The notes under the pieces are model-generated. The model had not been told where the DNA came from and ran no database searches. It saw only the letters and a list, made by a program, of their open reading frames with translations. Position numbers and translations under genes: made by a program. From NCBI GenBank assembly GCA_025201365.1, contig JAIXMF010000011.1, positions 620,001-684,000 of the forward strand: a stretch of 64,000 nt of DNA. The letters are read 5' to 3'. Shown here in pieces: positions 13,242 through 29,920 of the stretch (positions are counted from its first letter, which is position 1; each line of letters starts with the position of its first letter). The DNA comes from Syncephalis plumigaleata (taxonomy: Eukaryota; Zoopagomycota; Zoopagomycetes; Zoopagales; Piptocephalidaceae).

Positions 13242-13898
13242 GGTAACAACAACAACAACAACTAAAGAACAAGAGAATACTGAAAGGAAAAGGAAAAAGG
13301 CGAGGGATAACACGGATAAAGCAGTTGCTACTGCGTTGTTATTGATGGGAACAACTGGTTATCGTTGTTTTCGTGCGACCTTCTCTTCTAGGTTGACGAC
13401 AATATGTGTGTACGTATGCATGTCCGCTTGTTTTCATACGTGACGGCGTTGTCATTAGTCGTTGTCGGACTGGGATTGGCTTTCTAATTGGCGTGATATT
13501 GAATGACCACATCGGTTGGTTAGCTGACTGGTTGACCATGTCGGACATGTTATGCAGGCACTGATGAAATAGTAATCCCTATTAATAGAGATATTCAATT
13601 CTCGACGATGAATCAAGTATCACTATTGTGTTAACTAGCATAGGCCATTGGTTAGCACTGTTTACGACTGTACTAGTAATGGTACTATTGTTTACTTTAT
13701 TCGCCAGTCGATCCAAGCAAGCAATCGACTATATAAAGAGGCTTGTTATCTTCGTATTCCACCACTTGTTTCCTTACCACACACGCACTGCATCTTTTTG
13801 TAAACAACTTCATCAGCAATCAAGCAATTCAGCATTTGCATTATTTAGCAATCATTGGCTTCATTCCAGCTACACTCATCCACTACCACATTAACAAC
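13242..13898 (+). promoter_or_regulatory. Divergent promoter region with TATA box for CAP gene 1
   Basis: 657 bp between divergent genes. TATAAAG at 13732-13738, 167 bp before the CAP1 ATG, is followed by a leader without a conserved ORF. The leader ends AACAACATG, similar to the other secreted-protein genes here. Confidence 0.6.
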
Positions 13899-14387
13899 AT
13901 GCATTTCTTCACTGCTTCCGTCGCTCTCTTGGCCTCTGTCGCCACGCTCCTTTCCACGGTCGATGCCGGTTTCTACGAGCGGGATATGTTGTGCAAGGTT
14001 AACGACTGGCGTGCACGTAATGGCAAGACCTATTTCGTCTACGACGAGGGTTTGAAGACCGTGGCCCAGAATCACAACACCCTACAAGTGAAATACCGCC
14101 AGATGCGATTCCAATTCCCTGGCGAGGAGGCACTTGGTGAGCGTATCAACAAGGCCACCGGCAAGAATGACTGGCGAGGATACAGTCAGTTGATGGGATG
14201 GAACTACAAGACTAACGAGGCCTTCGCCAAGGCTATGGCCACGGAAAGCCCCAAGCAATACTTTGACGGCGACTACACGCACTTTGCCCTTATCCGCGAC
14301 GATGCCAACGGTGAATCCTGGTGGACGATGGTCATGGCCAAGAAGCCTGGATTCACTCCAACCAACGTTAAATGTAGACCTAGTTGA
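13899..14387 (+). CDS. Secreted CAP/SCP-like protein 1
   Basis: Single-exon gene of 162 aa. The N-terminus MHFFTASVALLASVATLL with VDA is a signal peptide. The mature part opens with ERDMLCKVNDWRARNGKTYF, the counterpart of the KMLCLVNELRTKN block in the CAP gene at 46215, and ends with DYTHFALIRDD and SWWTMVMAKK, the degenerate equivalent of THFGCG and YWTQ. CAP proteins (SCP/PR-1/Ag5) are extracellular and often bind sterols or fatty acids. The usual catalytic-looking histidines are only partly kept, so function is open. Codon usage is more GC-rich and regular than in the housekeeping neighbours, which suggests high expression. It is one of four CAP genes in the window. In-frame upstream sequence exists, but the TATA position and the signal peptide favour this ATG. 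Confidence 0.8.
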   Translation: MHFFTASVALLASVATLLSTVDAGFYERDMLCKVNDWRARNGKTYFVYDEGLKTVAQNHNTLQVKYRQMRFQFPGEEALGERINKATGKNDWRGYSQLMGWNYKTNEAFAKAMATESPKQYFDGDYTHFALIRDDANGESWWTMVMAKKPGFTPTNVKCRPS

Positions 14388-15639
14388 ACGATTACGCTAT
14401 TTAAAAGTGTGTACACACATCTAAATAAATGTTGAATGGCTTGTAAATGCAATAGCAATGGATCGTACATAATGACATTCACTTGTAATATCAATTAACA
14501 CCTATGTTACTTGTTCTAATACTACTATTGATTGATCATTGATCATTTATTACTTAGTGCTATACTGTCTGACATATGTAGAATACATGTCCTCTAATGT
14601 CTTCTTATTCTTTCTTTCTTTTTCTTTCCAAGTGCAATAATGGAATAATAAGAATAGATATCATGGATAGCGAGTACGTCATAATAACCAGAAGAGATGA
14701 GAAGAGAATGCCATTGTGATCATAATAGCCATAGGATGGCATGAATAATTTCAGTGCAATACATGTGGAATGGCAACGCGTAATATCCCTTTCCTTTCCT
14801 ATGTTCTTGCGTAGAATTGTACGTCGTGTGACATACGCTGCACCATTATTATCGCATATGTGTTCCATTGCACCATATGAATGATAAAGTGCTAATAATG
14901 ATGTATTTGTTTTGTTTGTTTGTATGATGTTATCATTATTACTCCATAGAATACATGATATTCGGAATAATTATCGTAATGCTGGAGTAATAGGAATGAG
15001 TGTGAATTGCGCATGGTATGGTTATCGTAGGAGACACGTCAGAGCAAGAGCGAATGTGAGAGGAAAGTGATGGAAAAATGGATAGCATGGTCATGTAAAA
15101 GTCCTGCCATGGTTGTACACACACACTGATTACAGAGACATATCAGTCAATGGATAGGCGGGAAATGGCAGTCATCCATTCTGCTGCCTTTGATGCTTCA
15201 TAGCTATTCTATACTGCTACTATTGCTATTGCTATTGCTATAATTATTACTCGATACTGATGATAGGCGAGAAACGTTGCGTCAGTGTAACAAAAATAGA
15301 TATGTATTTTTTTGTGAAGTATAGACGAGTGCGCCTTTGGTCCCACCATGTTCTATGCGCATACGGCTACACGTCATTCCTTTTACATTTGAGCATAGCG
15401 GAATGAACAGGATGGATAATTGATCATGGCATAGTCATAGGAGAATAGCATGCTCATCATTCTCTACGGAAATATTCAGTATAAATCGACGAGCATCCGA
15501 GTGGCATTCCAAACTGTTTGTTCTCTACCGCATCATACTTCATTTGCACATTATTCAACAAATCTCATTTTGTTTTTAGCACTTTTACCATTAACAGCAT
15601 CAGCAATCAAGCAACAATCAAGCAATATTAACTAGCAAC
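14388..15639. other. Intergenic region; TATA box of CAP gene 2 at its end
   Basis: 1.25 kb with no supported gene. It holds a pyrimidine-rich tract near 14603-14628 and several short non-conserved ORFs. TATAAAT at 15480-15486 lies 160 bp before the CAP2 ATG. Confidence 0.6.
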
Positions 15640-16238
15640 ATGCGTTTCTCTACCGCTTCCGTTACTCTTTTGGCTACCGTGGCTACATTCGCACCAAGCA
15701 TCTTTGCCGCTACTACTGCCGTGGCTACTACTGCCGTGGCACGTAGCAACACTGCACCACCACCACCACCGCCAATAATGAGGCTATCGCCGCCTATGAC
15801 CCAAAGAAGCTATTGTGCGCCATTAACAAGTATCGCAAGCAGAATAACCGTCCATACCTCACCTTCTACCAGGGTCTTAACACTGTGGCCACCCACCATA
15901 ACGATTTGATGGCAGGACGTGGCGAACTCCAATGGCAATTCGACGATGAGGCACCACTCTACGATCGTATCAAGAATGCCACCGGTACCGCTGACTGGCA
16001 AGGAACCGCACAACTTGTAGCACAAGGCTACCCCACCGAGGAGGACTACGCGAAGGCACTATCGACTGACTCGCGTACCAAGGATATCTTCAATGGCAAC
16101 TACACGCACGTCGGTCTAGCTCGTAATGACAACAACAACGGACCATGGTGGACGCAAACCCTCACGTACAACGCCAAGACCAAGCCAACTTCGTCGAGTG
16201 CCCTAACTAAGCAAAGGCATATTAACGAAATAGTGTAA
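15640..16238 (+). CDS. Secreted CAP/SCP-like protein 2, with one frame break
   Basis: Paralogue of the gene at 13899. The signal peptide MRFSTASVTLLATVATFAP is followed by an alanine/threonine linker (TTAVATTAVARSN) and a proline run. The CAP-like part is in another frame: AIAAYDPKKLLCAINKYRK, NDLMAGRGELQWQFDDEA, NYTHVGLARNDNNNGPWWTQ. The switch falls in the CAC/CCG repeat at about 15750-15775, so a single base lost or gained there would join them. A 47-nt intron is a poorer alternative because its donor would be GTGGCA. The C-terminus (KTKPTSSSALTKQ) lacks the terminal KC or CRP found in the other CAP copies, so either a second frame problem lies near the end or the gene has diverged. The protein class is clear; whether the gene is intact is not. 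Confidence 0.65.
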
Positions 16239-16460
16239 TGTCTCCTGAATATATTACCTTTAATCAATAAATAAAGCTCATCATGTAATCAGTTGAGATG
16301 TAAACTATATATCTCATCATTTGTTGTTAAATGTGTTTGCTTGTTTTATTAAACTAATATAAGCATTATCGAATAAGTAAGAATAGAACAGAGAGAGAGG
16401 AGAGAGAAACTATGATGAATGTGTGTGCACGACAAACAATGATTTATATGACATGACTAG

Positions 16461-18639
16461 TTATGATTGTTTAGCTACAGGTACAGGAATGGTCATAGTA
16501 GGCACATCTAATGCCGTAGCTGTAGCTGTAACTGTTGTAGTCGTGGTAACTTTAGCAGTGGTAGTCTTATCATTTGATGTTGATTTACCATTACTATGGC
16601 TATTGCTACTGTTCAATGATGTATCAGAAGATGTCGTTCTAACCTCTCGTACTTGTATCCGGTCATTGATCCATTCCATGATACTTATATCGAAATGAGC
16701 CGTTTGTTCAGTGACAAAGCAAGAGGCTGATGCAGCGGCAATACCTCGTTTAAATGATTCCACCGGATCCTATCCATGTCATTGTTAGTCTAAATTATCA
16801 TAACCTACATGCTACACATTATAACCTACCGTGTATCGATGTAATCCATTAGGAATACGGCACTGGCCGTGTCTCCAGCACCGAGTGGATTCAGTAATAA
16901 CTCGGTGCATTCATTATATTTACGATGATGCATCTTTTGCATAACATCACTTAATCCATTGGTGGCACCGCTAACAGATGAACTAGCCGATGTTCCCGCT
17001 AGACTAATACTATCGTGTCCATTACCCGCTACCGCTAGATGATGCTGATCAGCAGCTAGGGGTGTAGCCACATCAGTATCATTACCCGTACTTGGAGGGA
17101 ATAAACGAAGGCGTAGCATTTCCTCGTTAATCTCATCGAGTGCTACTGGTGATGGCAATGAACTGGGTAGACTAGCTGTGTCGCTGTAATCCGGCAATGG
17201 ACGATGATTCGCTCGCATACTCTTCATTATATCGGACAATGAGGGTAGATCGAATACATGATAATGATCAGCCGATTGAAATAAATAGGCACTAATGGTA
17301 ACATGTTTGTTATTATATACTTATAATGACTATAGTAATGCAGTTACCTGTCAGGTCCATTGGTAACACCTAATAGACCAATTCGATATTCCTTCAATAG
17401 TTCACGAGCTAACTCTGGAATAGACATATCGCAATAACTATCAATCAAGTGAGGCATTAGTATTTTTCCTTTCTTTATTCAATATTATTTACTTACCGTT
17501 CACTTAGAGCAGGACTGACTGCCGGTGCAGCGAGTGATGATGATGATGTTGATGATGATATACCATGAATTGCTCTACTCACTCCAGATGCATTCGATAA
17601 TGCAATCGATCTCTTTTCATTATAGCTGATCTCCTGCACTAGCAATCCCAATTCCTCACGATTAATCTTGAAAATATCCACTTGATCGGTAGCTAGCACA
17701 GGAGTAACATCCTTGTATGCATCGAGCAGCAATACTGTTTGCGGCGTTTTGGCTCGTGCAATACGAGCATACGTTGATCCCGTAATACCAGTAGGATAAG
17801 TTCCTATTATCATATACAAACACATAATATGAATAAAACGCTAGTTCATACATCTCTCCTCTCATCTCCGTACCACATAGAGCAATCGCTTGCAATTGAG
17901 CTTGACCATTAGCAATCAATGTTTCGGCCAGGTTCTCGAGCGATTCACGTTCCGCACGACATATTAATCCGGTAGGTTCCTAGTAATATATATATACATC
18001 AGTATATATTCAGTATTTGGTAAGATCACCTCGTGGTATGATGATTACACTACTACGTACAATCAATTCCGTCATATCATTGACTGATTGATCCAGAACG
18101 GTGGTACAGGTTCGTGTTGCTTTTCGCGTAGTCACTAGAAAGTAGTTGCCATCATTAAGTCAACCACTATTACATGTTATTCAGTAGTGCAGTTCATACC
18201 ATTTACTTGATGAATCTGTTTCTCATCGAGTACTTGTGTAATAAAGTTGCCTGTCATACCGCCTACAAATTGTAATAGCGTTACTCGATCATGCTGCGCG
18301 TATTGCTCGCATGCCATGGCAAAGTTTTGTCCTAAAACAGAAGACAACATATAATGGTATAGTATGTAAGTTATCTCGCCTATCTTCGAGCTATTAGTCT
18401 AGCGACGAATTACCTTTGCCACCAATTGAGTGCGTCTTTTTGAATGATCGGTTAACGCCGCCCTTATTGAAATGTTCAAAGTGTAGCGTAGTTTGGAATG
18501 CCGGATTCAATCCTTTAAACATAGCATATTAGTATATGTTATTGCTACTATTACTAGTATATTTACCAACACATAGAACTTCCTTAGGCATCAGTTGGAA
18601 AGTGTCCGGCTTGTCAGAGGAGTCGGTGATTGCAGTCAT
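16461..18639 (-). CDS. pfkB-family sugar kinase (1-phosphofructokinase/tagatose-6-P kinase type)
   Basis: Ribokinase-fold kinase, probably cytosolic, acting on a hexose phosphate or related sugar. The start is the ATG at 18639 (MTAITDSSDKPDTFQLMPKE). The next exons read NPAFQTTLHFEHFNKGGVN, HSIGGKGQNFAMACEQYA (the GGKGxN substrate motif) and LLQFVGGMTGNFI. TYARIARAKTPQTVLLLDAY and IFKINREELG lie near 17640-17790. The catalytic signature NPLGAGDTASAVFL, with the GAGD catalytic Asp, is near 16850-16890. About seven short introns. A serine/alanine-rich insert (about 16960-17230) precedes the active-site block, and the C-terminal tail is Thr-rich. The substrate is inferred only from subfamily resemblance. 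It shares a 722-bp divergent promoter with UMP1. Confidence 0.85.
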
Positions 18640-19361
18640 ATTGAATCTTCTAGTTGTTGTTGTTGTTGTTGTTTCGTTCTACGCTAACAAATAGTTACAA
18701 CAAAATGTATTGCGCAAGAGTAGAGGAGTACGCACTATTAGAGTTAGTAGAGAATACGATAGGACAGATAATGAATAAAGAAAAGTAAGGTGGGGTGTGC
18801 AGAGGCATATGTAGATAAGAAAGGAACCTTTAAACATGAATTAAAGATAAGCCGTCAATAATCAAGGGTCAGATGATAATCGATGCATGTGACAAAAGAA
18901 AGAGCGTGTGTATACCACTAGTCAGTAATGCTCTAGTATTTGTATCATAATGAATACGTAAATGATTCTAGACAGCAGTAATAGCAACCAATGTATTAAT
19001 TACAATTAATATAACTAGTGACCCATCTATTTGTACATGGTAACTGGGTTAAGCAATATCGGCTAGGGAAAACAATGTTTATTACTACTCTTATACATAT
19101 ACAGCAATTGTAATATAGATATGATATTAGATTAATAAATGATGCCCTTGTTGTATTCCATGATAATACTAAAGATGATCAATGGTTAAATCTATTTAGA
19201 GCATACTCATCAATTTCTTTTACTGCGTCATCATCATCAACATCACCATTAACTTTATCTTATTTCGTTTCCTTGTTTGTTGTTTACAACAATCAACTCC
19301 ATTACACATTGTTCTAGTTAACACTTCATACGCACGTATACACTCAGTCTACTGATTCAAT
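18640..19361. promoter_or_regulatory. Divergent promoter, pfkB kinase / UMP1
   Basis: 722 bp between two start codons. It contains a GTT repeat (about 18656-18672, in the kinase leader) and AT-rich stretches. No ORF of interest and no clear TATA box at a fixed distance from either start. Confidence 0.5.
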
Positions 19362-20072
19362 ATGGTCAATGTTTGTATTATACATATTGACTTGTTGCTT
19401 CTTACTAATACTTCTATATATATATATATATATACTAGACGGATGATCTACGCTTGGTACCCAGTACAGCAGGTACACCATCCACTGTTACCACGGCGGC
19501 CACTTGTAACGATCTAGGTGTCCATGACACACTACGCTATGGTCCATCCTCCTTGGCAACATCGGTTAGACCGTCCCATCCACTAGAACATCGTTTGAAA
19601 CACGTAATTAACTAGCTGATGAGCAAATATACAATATACTAATATACAAGTATGAATAGTGGGAAGAGACTCAGATGAATGCACGCATGACATTGCAACG
19701 TCGTATCTTTGGTATTCACGCACCTGTACGTCAATTAATGGAACAATCCATTGTTGCCAAGGTAAACAATCAATGATCGTATATTACTACTACTATTACT
19801 CATGAATGTAATGATTTATTCGCTATCATTTTGTATAGACTCGGCGTCATCCCACTCTGCCATCCTCCAATCTAGGTTTGGATATTCTACGCGGTAAAGA
19901 TGAAACTATTGATGTGGATGATATCTTCTCTGGTAAGTTTATTATACACTTGTAGTAGTGTAATAATACTATACAATCATGCTCATTCATATTGTTACCT
20001 CGTATAGATCCATTCATGTCAACAGAAATGGTAGATGTACCAGCTGTAATGGCTCGTACTTATGGTGTTTAA
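19362..20072 (+). CDS. UMP1: Proteasome maturation factor UMP1/POMP
   Basis: Chaperone for assembly of the 20S proteasome, which it degrades on completion. Joined exons give DDLRLVPSTAGTPS, GVHDTLRYGPSSLATS, HPLEHRLKH, ARMTLQRRIFGIHAPVRQL, LPSSNLGLDILRGKDETIDV and DDIF, ending VPAVMARTYGV. The family signatures HDTLR, HPLExRL, FGIHAPVRxxME and LPSSNxGLDIL are all present. The first coding exon is only 9 nt (ATG GTC AAT, 19362-19370). It is followed by a 69-nt intron with a TTACTAATAC branch site and a TA repeat before the acceptor. Four introns; the stop is at 20070-20072. The length, about 135-140 aa, fits the family. It converges with INTS3, 143 bp between stops. Confidence 0.95.
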
Positions 20073-20215
20073 TCACATCAATCTACTACATATATATATA
20101 TCTACTACATATATAATAAATCACTCTTGATTCACTATGACAACATTCTATCCTTTCAAATGGTAGCTGTATTAGTAATTTATTACAATGTTAAAATCAT
20201 GTATCTCCTAGTTCA

Positions 20216-23200
20216 TTAGTCACTATCCTCTAGAATACGTCGTTTCTTTGGTCGTGCTGTTCCTTGTTTACGTAGTGTATCTGTCTTACTAGAACGTGTA
20301 GATGTACCCGTAGATTGATTTGATACACTTGACATGGAACGTGTACGTCGACGTCGTCGTGGTCCTGTATCTTCATTATCGGACATTTCCTTGTTGTCAT
20401 CTGAATTATCTGATGTATTCGCTTCTTCATCAGAACCTGATTCCTCTTCATTATTATTGACTTGCTCTTCATCATCCTCATCTTCTATAGCACTATCCTC
20501 TTCCATATCATCTGAGTTTCTTGATACAGCATCTTCATCATCTTCATCTTCATCGGATTCATTCTCTTTAGTCTTCTTGTTGGCAGCAGCTCGTGTAGAT
20601 CGACGAAGATTCTTTTCTGCTGTTTTCTTATTAGTATTCTTTTTAGACTTGTCATCAGATTCACTTTTCTCTTCCTCTTCCTCTTCTTCTGAAGATGATG
20701 AAGATGAAGATGTATGACTACTCTCCTCTGCATCAAATAAATCATTCTCCTTCTTAGTCTTCTTAGTCTTACTCTTAGCCTTACTCTTTTGAGATCGTGA
20801 TTTCTTTTGTAAAGATGACACTGAACTACGACGACTACTACTGCCATTGCCTAACAGTGCAGATGCTGTATCAGAATCATCTGCATTGGTAGTTGGTGTC
20901 TTTTTGTTGTTGGTGCTAGATTGACATGTAATGAGTATCCTATTATTACATATTAAATACACTTACCTCCGTTCTTCCATGCTAATCGAGAGAATGGATG
21001 TTCAAGTAGATTGTATCGCTTTAGTAATTGTCGAATACAACGCACTAGACGTGGTCCGCCTAGCCAATTGTCTATTGCATCCATAGTAACATTTAGTATA
21101 GAATGATCATATACATGTATATAATTTCATCTTACCTATAGTTTCTTGTTTATACTTGCGCCAATATTCTAGCAAGTGTAACAGGTTCATGTCCCATTGT
21201 TTAATCTGTTCCTTGTTCTCATCTGTCGTTGATTTCTCCTCTTGTTCCGTGGATCTACTCTCTTGTTCATCCATCCATTGTTTAAGTGCTTCTTTCAGTT
21301 CTGCTTCATGATTAGCATGCCATTGAATAAATGCATTCAATGCAAATTGTTGCTGTATCGTGATTGCACTACTCTTGTCATTCATCATCATTGATGGCCA
21401 TTCAATGTCGACAATAGTACATGCAGTAATGAAGATGTGGGAGACAAGCCACGTAGTAAGGCTAACAATCCCGCTAATGCATCCTGATTGACTATAAATG
21501 AATGTATACACATATCAACATCTATCTATCTATCTATCTATCCTCATCATTATAACATACCACTAGGATCAATGATCTCTAATAATATTGTACTAGATCA
21601 CTTGCTTGTTCGGGTGATGCCACTAATTCAGCTTGTAATAAATGCCATGCATTCATCTGTTCCAATGTATCCCATGATTGTAGCATTTCCCCTTGATTAT
21701 CATTCATATTAGTATACATTTCTTGTAATAATACTAATGATTCACTTACGCAATACAGCTTGACATTGAGATCCGAATAGATGCCATTGTCCACTAATTA
21801 GATTACACGTTACCTCAAACAGCTATATTGTTATCATAATGAATAAGTATGCAATATTCGTTAGATATCATTGACTAGTAGATACTTGTTAACAAATGTG
21901 TAATATTTCTTACATCATTGGGTTCAATCACTGATACTAGTGTATGAACTAGGAATTCATTGCCTACAGCAATATCGGGTAAATGCTGGAATAGTGTAGC
22001 TAAACAATTAAAGCATGTTTCTGGATGATTCTCTTGAATCAACTATAGTCATCATGGAATGAGTAAATAACTCTAACTAATCATGTACACTCACCTGAAT
22101 GTCGCTGTTTAATCTATCTGCAACATCTGTAATTCCTATAGCATTTAATGCTACTTTGTAGGGCAGATACTGTTGCATTGTATCCTTGATTGTTCCTTCT
22201 TCATATATTGTCTAGTAAATAATGTAAATAACAATGACTACTTTGTCATGTAGTAATAACTTACTTTGTCAGTATAACACCATCTTGCACTTAGGATGTT
22301 GATCGATTTAATATTGATGCAGTACTTGAATGGTTTTATCCTGATCGTGATTGTAACCATCCCAGCATGAATTGAATAGCGTGTCAATGATATCGATATC
22401 ATTCGATGTAGAATCGATCAAATAACTACGTGGAATGTCTGATGTTTCCTTTGCCATTTGAATTACGATCGACGAATAACTGGAATGAATCATCGATTGG
22501 TACTGCCTAATGATAGTGTATTATTACATTTACTATGAGTTTATCACATGTATTATACTTACCATACTAGAGAATACTACCAGCATATCCTTTAATGATT
22601 GAGATGCTTGCACGCTATCTCGATTGCTTACTGCTGCACGATACTCGTTGACACTGCCACCTAGTAGCCATAGTGATTCGCCATTGACTTCCTCCTCTTC
22701 TCCTTCATCTCTTCATCTTCATCTGCATGTTCTTGCTCTTCATCATTCGCTTCCATTTCATCCTCCTCCACTCCTTCTCCCTCTTCTCTTTCATCTTCTC
22801 CATTGATTTCATTCTCGACTTGACCTTGTAACATTGTAGAATCCATTTCTACTGCACCATCATCATTGACTAGGATCTCCATTTCACTATCAGGAATCGT
22901 CTTATCCGCCATCTCTTCATCTTCACCTAATGATACTATTGTTATATAATTGAATAACATATATAAAACCGACTTACCAATGGCTGCATTCGACAATAAT
23001 TCACCATCTTCATCCGCTAATCCTTGCGGGAATGATTCTACCGGTTGTGAAAATAGATCGGGTGTAGCATGACTGGTGCTGCTGATGCATTAGATGGTGG
23101 ATTGGACGCGAGTAAAGCCTGGAATGTCGTTCTAGCCACATCCTCACATGACTATCAATGCCGCTACATTCGACGATGGGTACAAGGGAACTAGCATGAC

Positions 23201-25355
23201 ATGATAAGTAAATGATATAAACAGTAAAGATATACTCACTTTATCACATTCTTTTGTAGTATATCACTTAGTGCTGATTGAACATGTTACGAATAGCTTG
23301 TTGTATAGGTGGGTAATATTCATCGATGCAACATAGTAGGAATTCCAATAGTGTGCCTGTCATGTAGGCATATTTATCCAATGACTTGTACATTAATAGA
23401 ATGGCCGGTTCTAATGAATTTGAGTAAGCAATACAGAATGGAGTCACGTCAAATCATCAATTACTTGCCTATATTCATGATACTATCAATAGATGGCTGA
23501 TAGAACAAGAAATCGTAGAATATGGCCAGTTTAGTCATAGATGCTGCTACATTGGTCTATTACATGACATAGATATACATCAATATCTACTACTATTATT
23601 GTTGTTGTTTGTGTAATTACCTTGATATATCGTACTATACCACCAATAACTACATAGCGTGGTACGATATTCGATGCTAATACTTCATTTGATGGATGAT
23701 ACACCCAACAATATACCGAATTACATCTGCAATAATTGCATCTGACTCGGGAGTGGACAAGTAACGTTCGACGAACCAGGACAAGTTACGGCGATGTCGC
23801 TCCCATGATAACTAGAAGATGAATAATTCAGTATTGATTATTGCCTCGTAATACTGATGAATAAATAATCACTTACTCGTTCCATAATAAATAGAATACG
23901 TTGCTCCATCTCGAGTGTAAGTCGACTTTGTAATAATGTCGTGGTGTTGGTTTACGTAGTAATTCCACTAGACCTGTATATAATATTAGTATTATGATCA
24001 ATAAAGTAGTGGTATTATTATTACCCTTGCAGTGTGGACTCAGTTTACGAGGTTCCACCAGTAGATCACGCCATATTTGTTCGAATTCTGGAATACGCGC
24101 CACATCCTGTAAGGCACGTATAAGATCTCGACCGATATCACTGCATTCCAGAAACTAATGAATGTTTAATTAACAATGGTAGTTATTACAGTAGTAGTAA
24201 TGTACTTACCTTTTCACGTAGTAAACAAGAGCAAAATGCTACTTCTCGCTCTAGAATCGGTGTAAACTTGGCGTGATCCAGCATTAAACGAAGATACACG
24301 TAGAGCGACGTTGATATCAAACGTGGATGTGTAAATAGCCAATCACGATGTCGCATTAGTAGTTCGAGTGTATTGCTAATTAGCCAGATGTTCTGTGCGG
24401 TGACATCACCACCTAAAGATCGAGTGTACTATTGTTAATACGTAGAAGATATGGCTATTTCTTCTCTTCTCTATTACCTCGTAGTTGTCGTAGTAAGGTA
24501 AGAATGACCGTCTCCATACTAGGTACACTTAGTTCTACCATATGATTTAATACCATAACAACTAATGCGGATCAGTTAGTATTATAGAACTAAGACTGGA
24601 TAGCATCTACTTGCCTGTCGTTGACACTCGTTCTTCATTCGACTGAATCGAGCAAGCCCAACCATGTAGCGCATTACACCTACAGCGTGTGCATAACCAT
24701 CACGAACAACAAAGTTCATATAATGAAGCCACTACACATCATCAAACATGACATATGCATACATAGATGCGTTTATGCGTGTATCACTAATATTAGCCTG
24801 TGTAATCATTTGACTATTGCCTATGATATATGAGAGGAGATGTCTATGCAAATCACAACTTACCTGTTCCGCATTCTCTCCATCTGTTATCATGCCGTAA
24901 ATCAAACCGCCCACCATTTCTGCATGATTTTCAAGGCTTTCCGATGACTAAGGAGAAGGGATAAGATCAGTATTAGTACATGTATAAATAGAGGATGATT
25001 AAATCAAGTAAAAAACAAGTCAACTTACCGCTTTCTGTAACATGTGTTGCACTTCAGTCTCTGGCTTGCCTTGCAATTGCGTGGCTAAGACATCAAATGC
25101 CGCGGCCATTTTCTAATTGAACAAAGGAAGGAAACATATATAGGCATTAGTATCGAGTAAGGGTAATGAGCCAAATGACCAGCAAATAAAAATAAAAGAA
25201 TACTGTAATATGGACGCGTCATATATATATATGTATATATATATGCGTGTATGCTGTCTACTTACTAATTCCTCAGTGTCAACTTCATCGATCGGATCAA
25301 GTTCGAGAAGCCGAGAGGTCGGTTCGACCAGATTAGGTTCATTGGTAGGATTCAT
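20216..25355 (-). CDS. INTS3: Integrator complex / SOSS subunit 3 (INTS3)
   Basis: Large alpha-helical scaffold of the Integrator complex (snRNA processing, RNA polymerase II attenuation) and of the SOSS single-strand DNA repair complex. From the ATG at 25355 (MNPTNEPNLVEPTSRLL) the exons read HAEMVGGLIYGMITDGENAE, GYAHAVGVMRYMVGLARFS, GGDVTAQNIWLISNTLELLM, STSLYVYLRLMLDHA, CSDIGRDLIRALQDVARIPE, FEQIWRDLLVEPRKLSPHC, TNVAASMTKLAIFYDFLFYQ and PSIDSIMNI. The corresponding human INTS3 blocks are GGDVTAKNIWLAE, IGRDLVRLLQNVARIPEFE and SNVAASNAKLALFYDWLFF. The centre is acidic (about 22660-22960) and the C-terminal tail is an acidic/basic low-complexity region ending RPKKRRILEDSD, echoing the human tail. 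More than 15 short introns. The gene spans 5.1 kb and is divergent from PRP22 over 300 bp. Confidence 0.9.
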
Positions 25356-25655
25356 GTTGTTGTAATGATGCGGTTACTACTACTACTGCTGCTACTGCTA
25401 CTATTGTTGTTGTAATTACACTTGCTATACTTGCATTATGAATAAAGCAAAAGAAACGAAAAGTGGCGAACGTTGGCGACCAACTTATAAACTTGCAAAT
25501 CGTATCAAATAAGATTGACGCGATCTCGATTGACCTGCCATAATAATTGTAGCATCGTTTACTCGCTCGTACCTGATAAGCAACACATTTCTCACTTGTT
25601 GTTTTTCTTTATTACTGTTTTGTTCTTGTTATAGCGTGTGCTTTACTTTACGGTA
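25356..25655. promoter_or_regulatory. Divergent promoter, INTS3 / PRP22
   Basis: 300 bp between two start codons, with a TAC/TGC trinucleotide-rich part next to INTS3 (about 25370-25415). Nothing coding. Confidence 0.5.
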
Positions 25656-29679
<4,024 letters not shown>

Positions 29680-29920
29680 ACAAGCACGTTACTTTACTAT
29701 TGTTTGTTCCACATCATCATCATCATTACTATCATCATCATCCACACTATTAGAAATAACAATGTTATTATGTATCTAAATCATTTAAATCAATAAACTA
29801 GTACTAATAGTACCAAGATTTAGTATTTATCTATAGAATACAAAAATAAAAAAGCAATTACAAAAGCACAATTATTAGAAAGAGAAGAGAAAGAGAAAAG
29901 GTAAGAAAGAAAGCAAGGAA

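Noticed and set aside
20334-20717. Plus-strand serine-rich ORF
   Set aside because: It is the antisense image of the acidic/serine INTS3 tail; INTS3 has clear homology on the minus strand.
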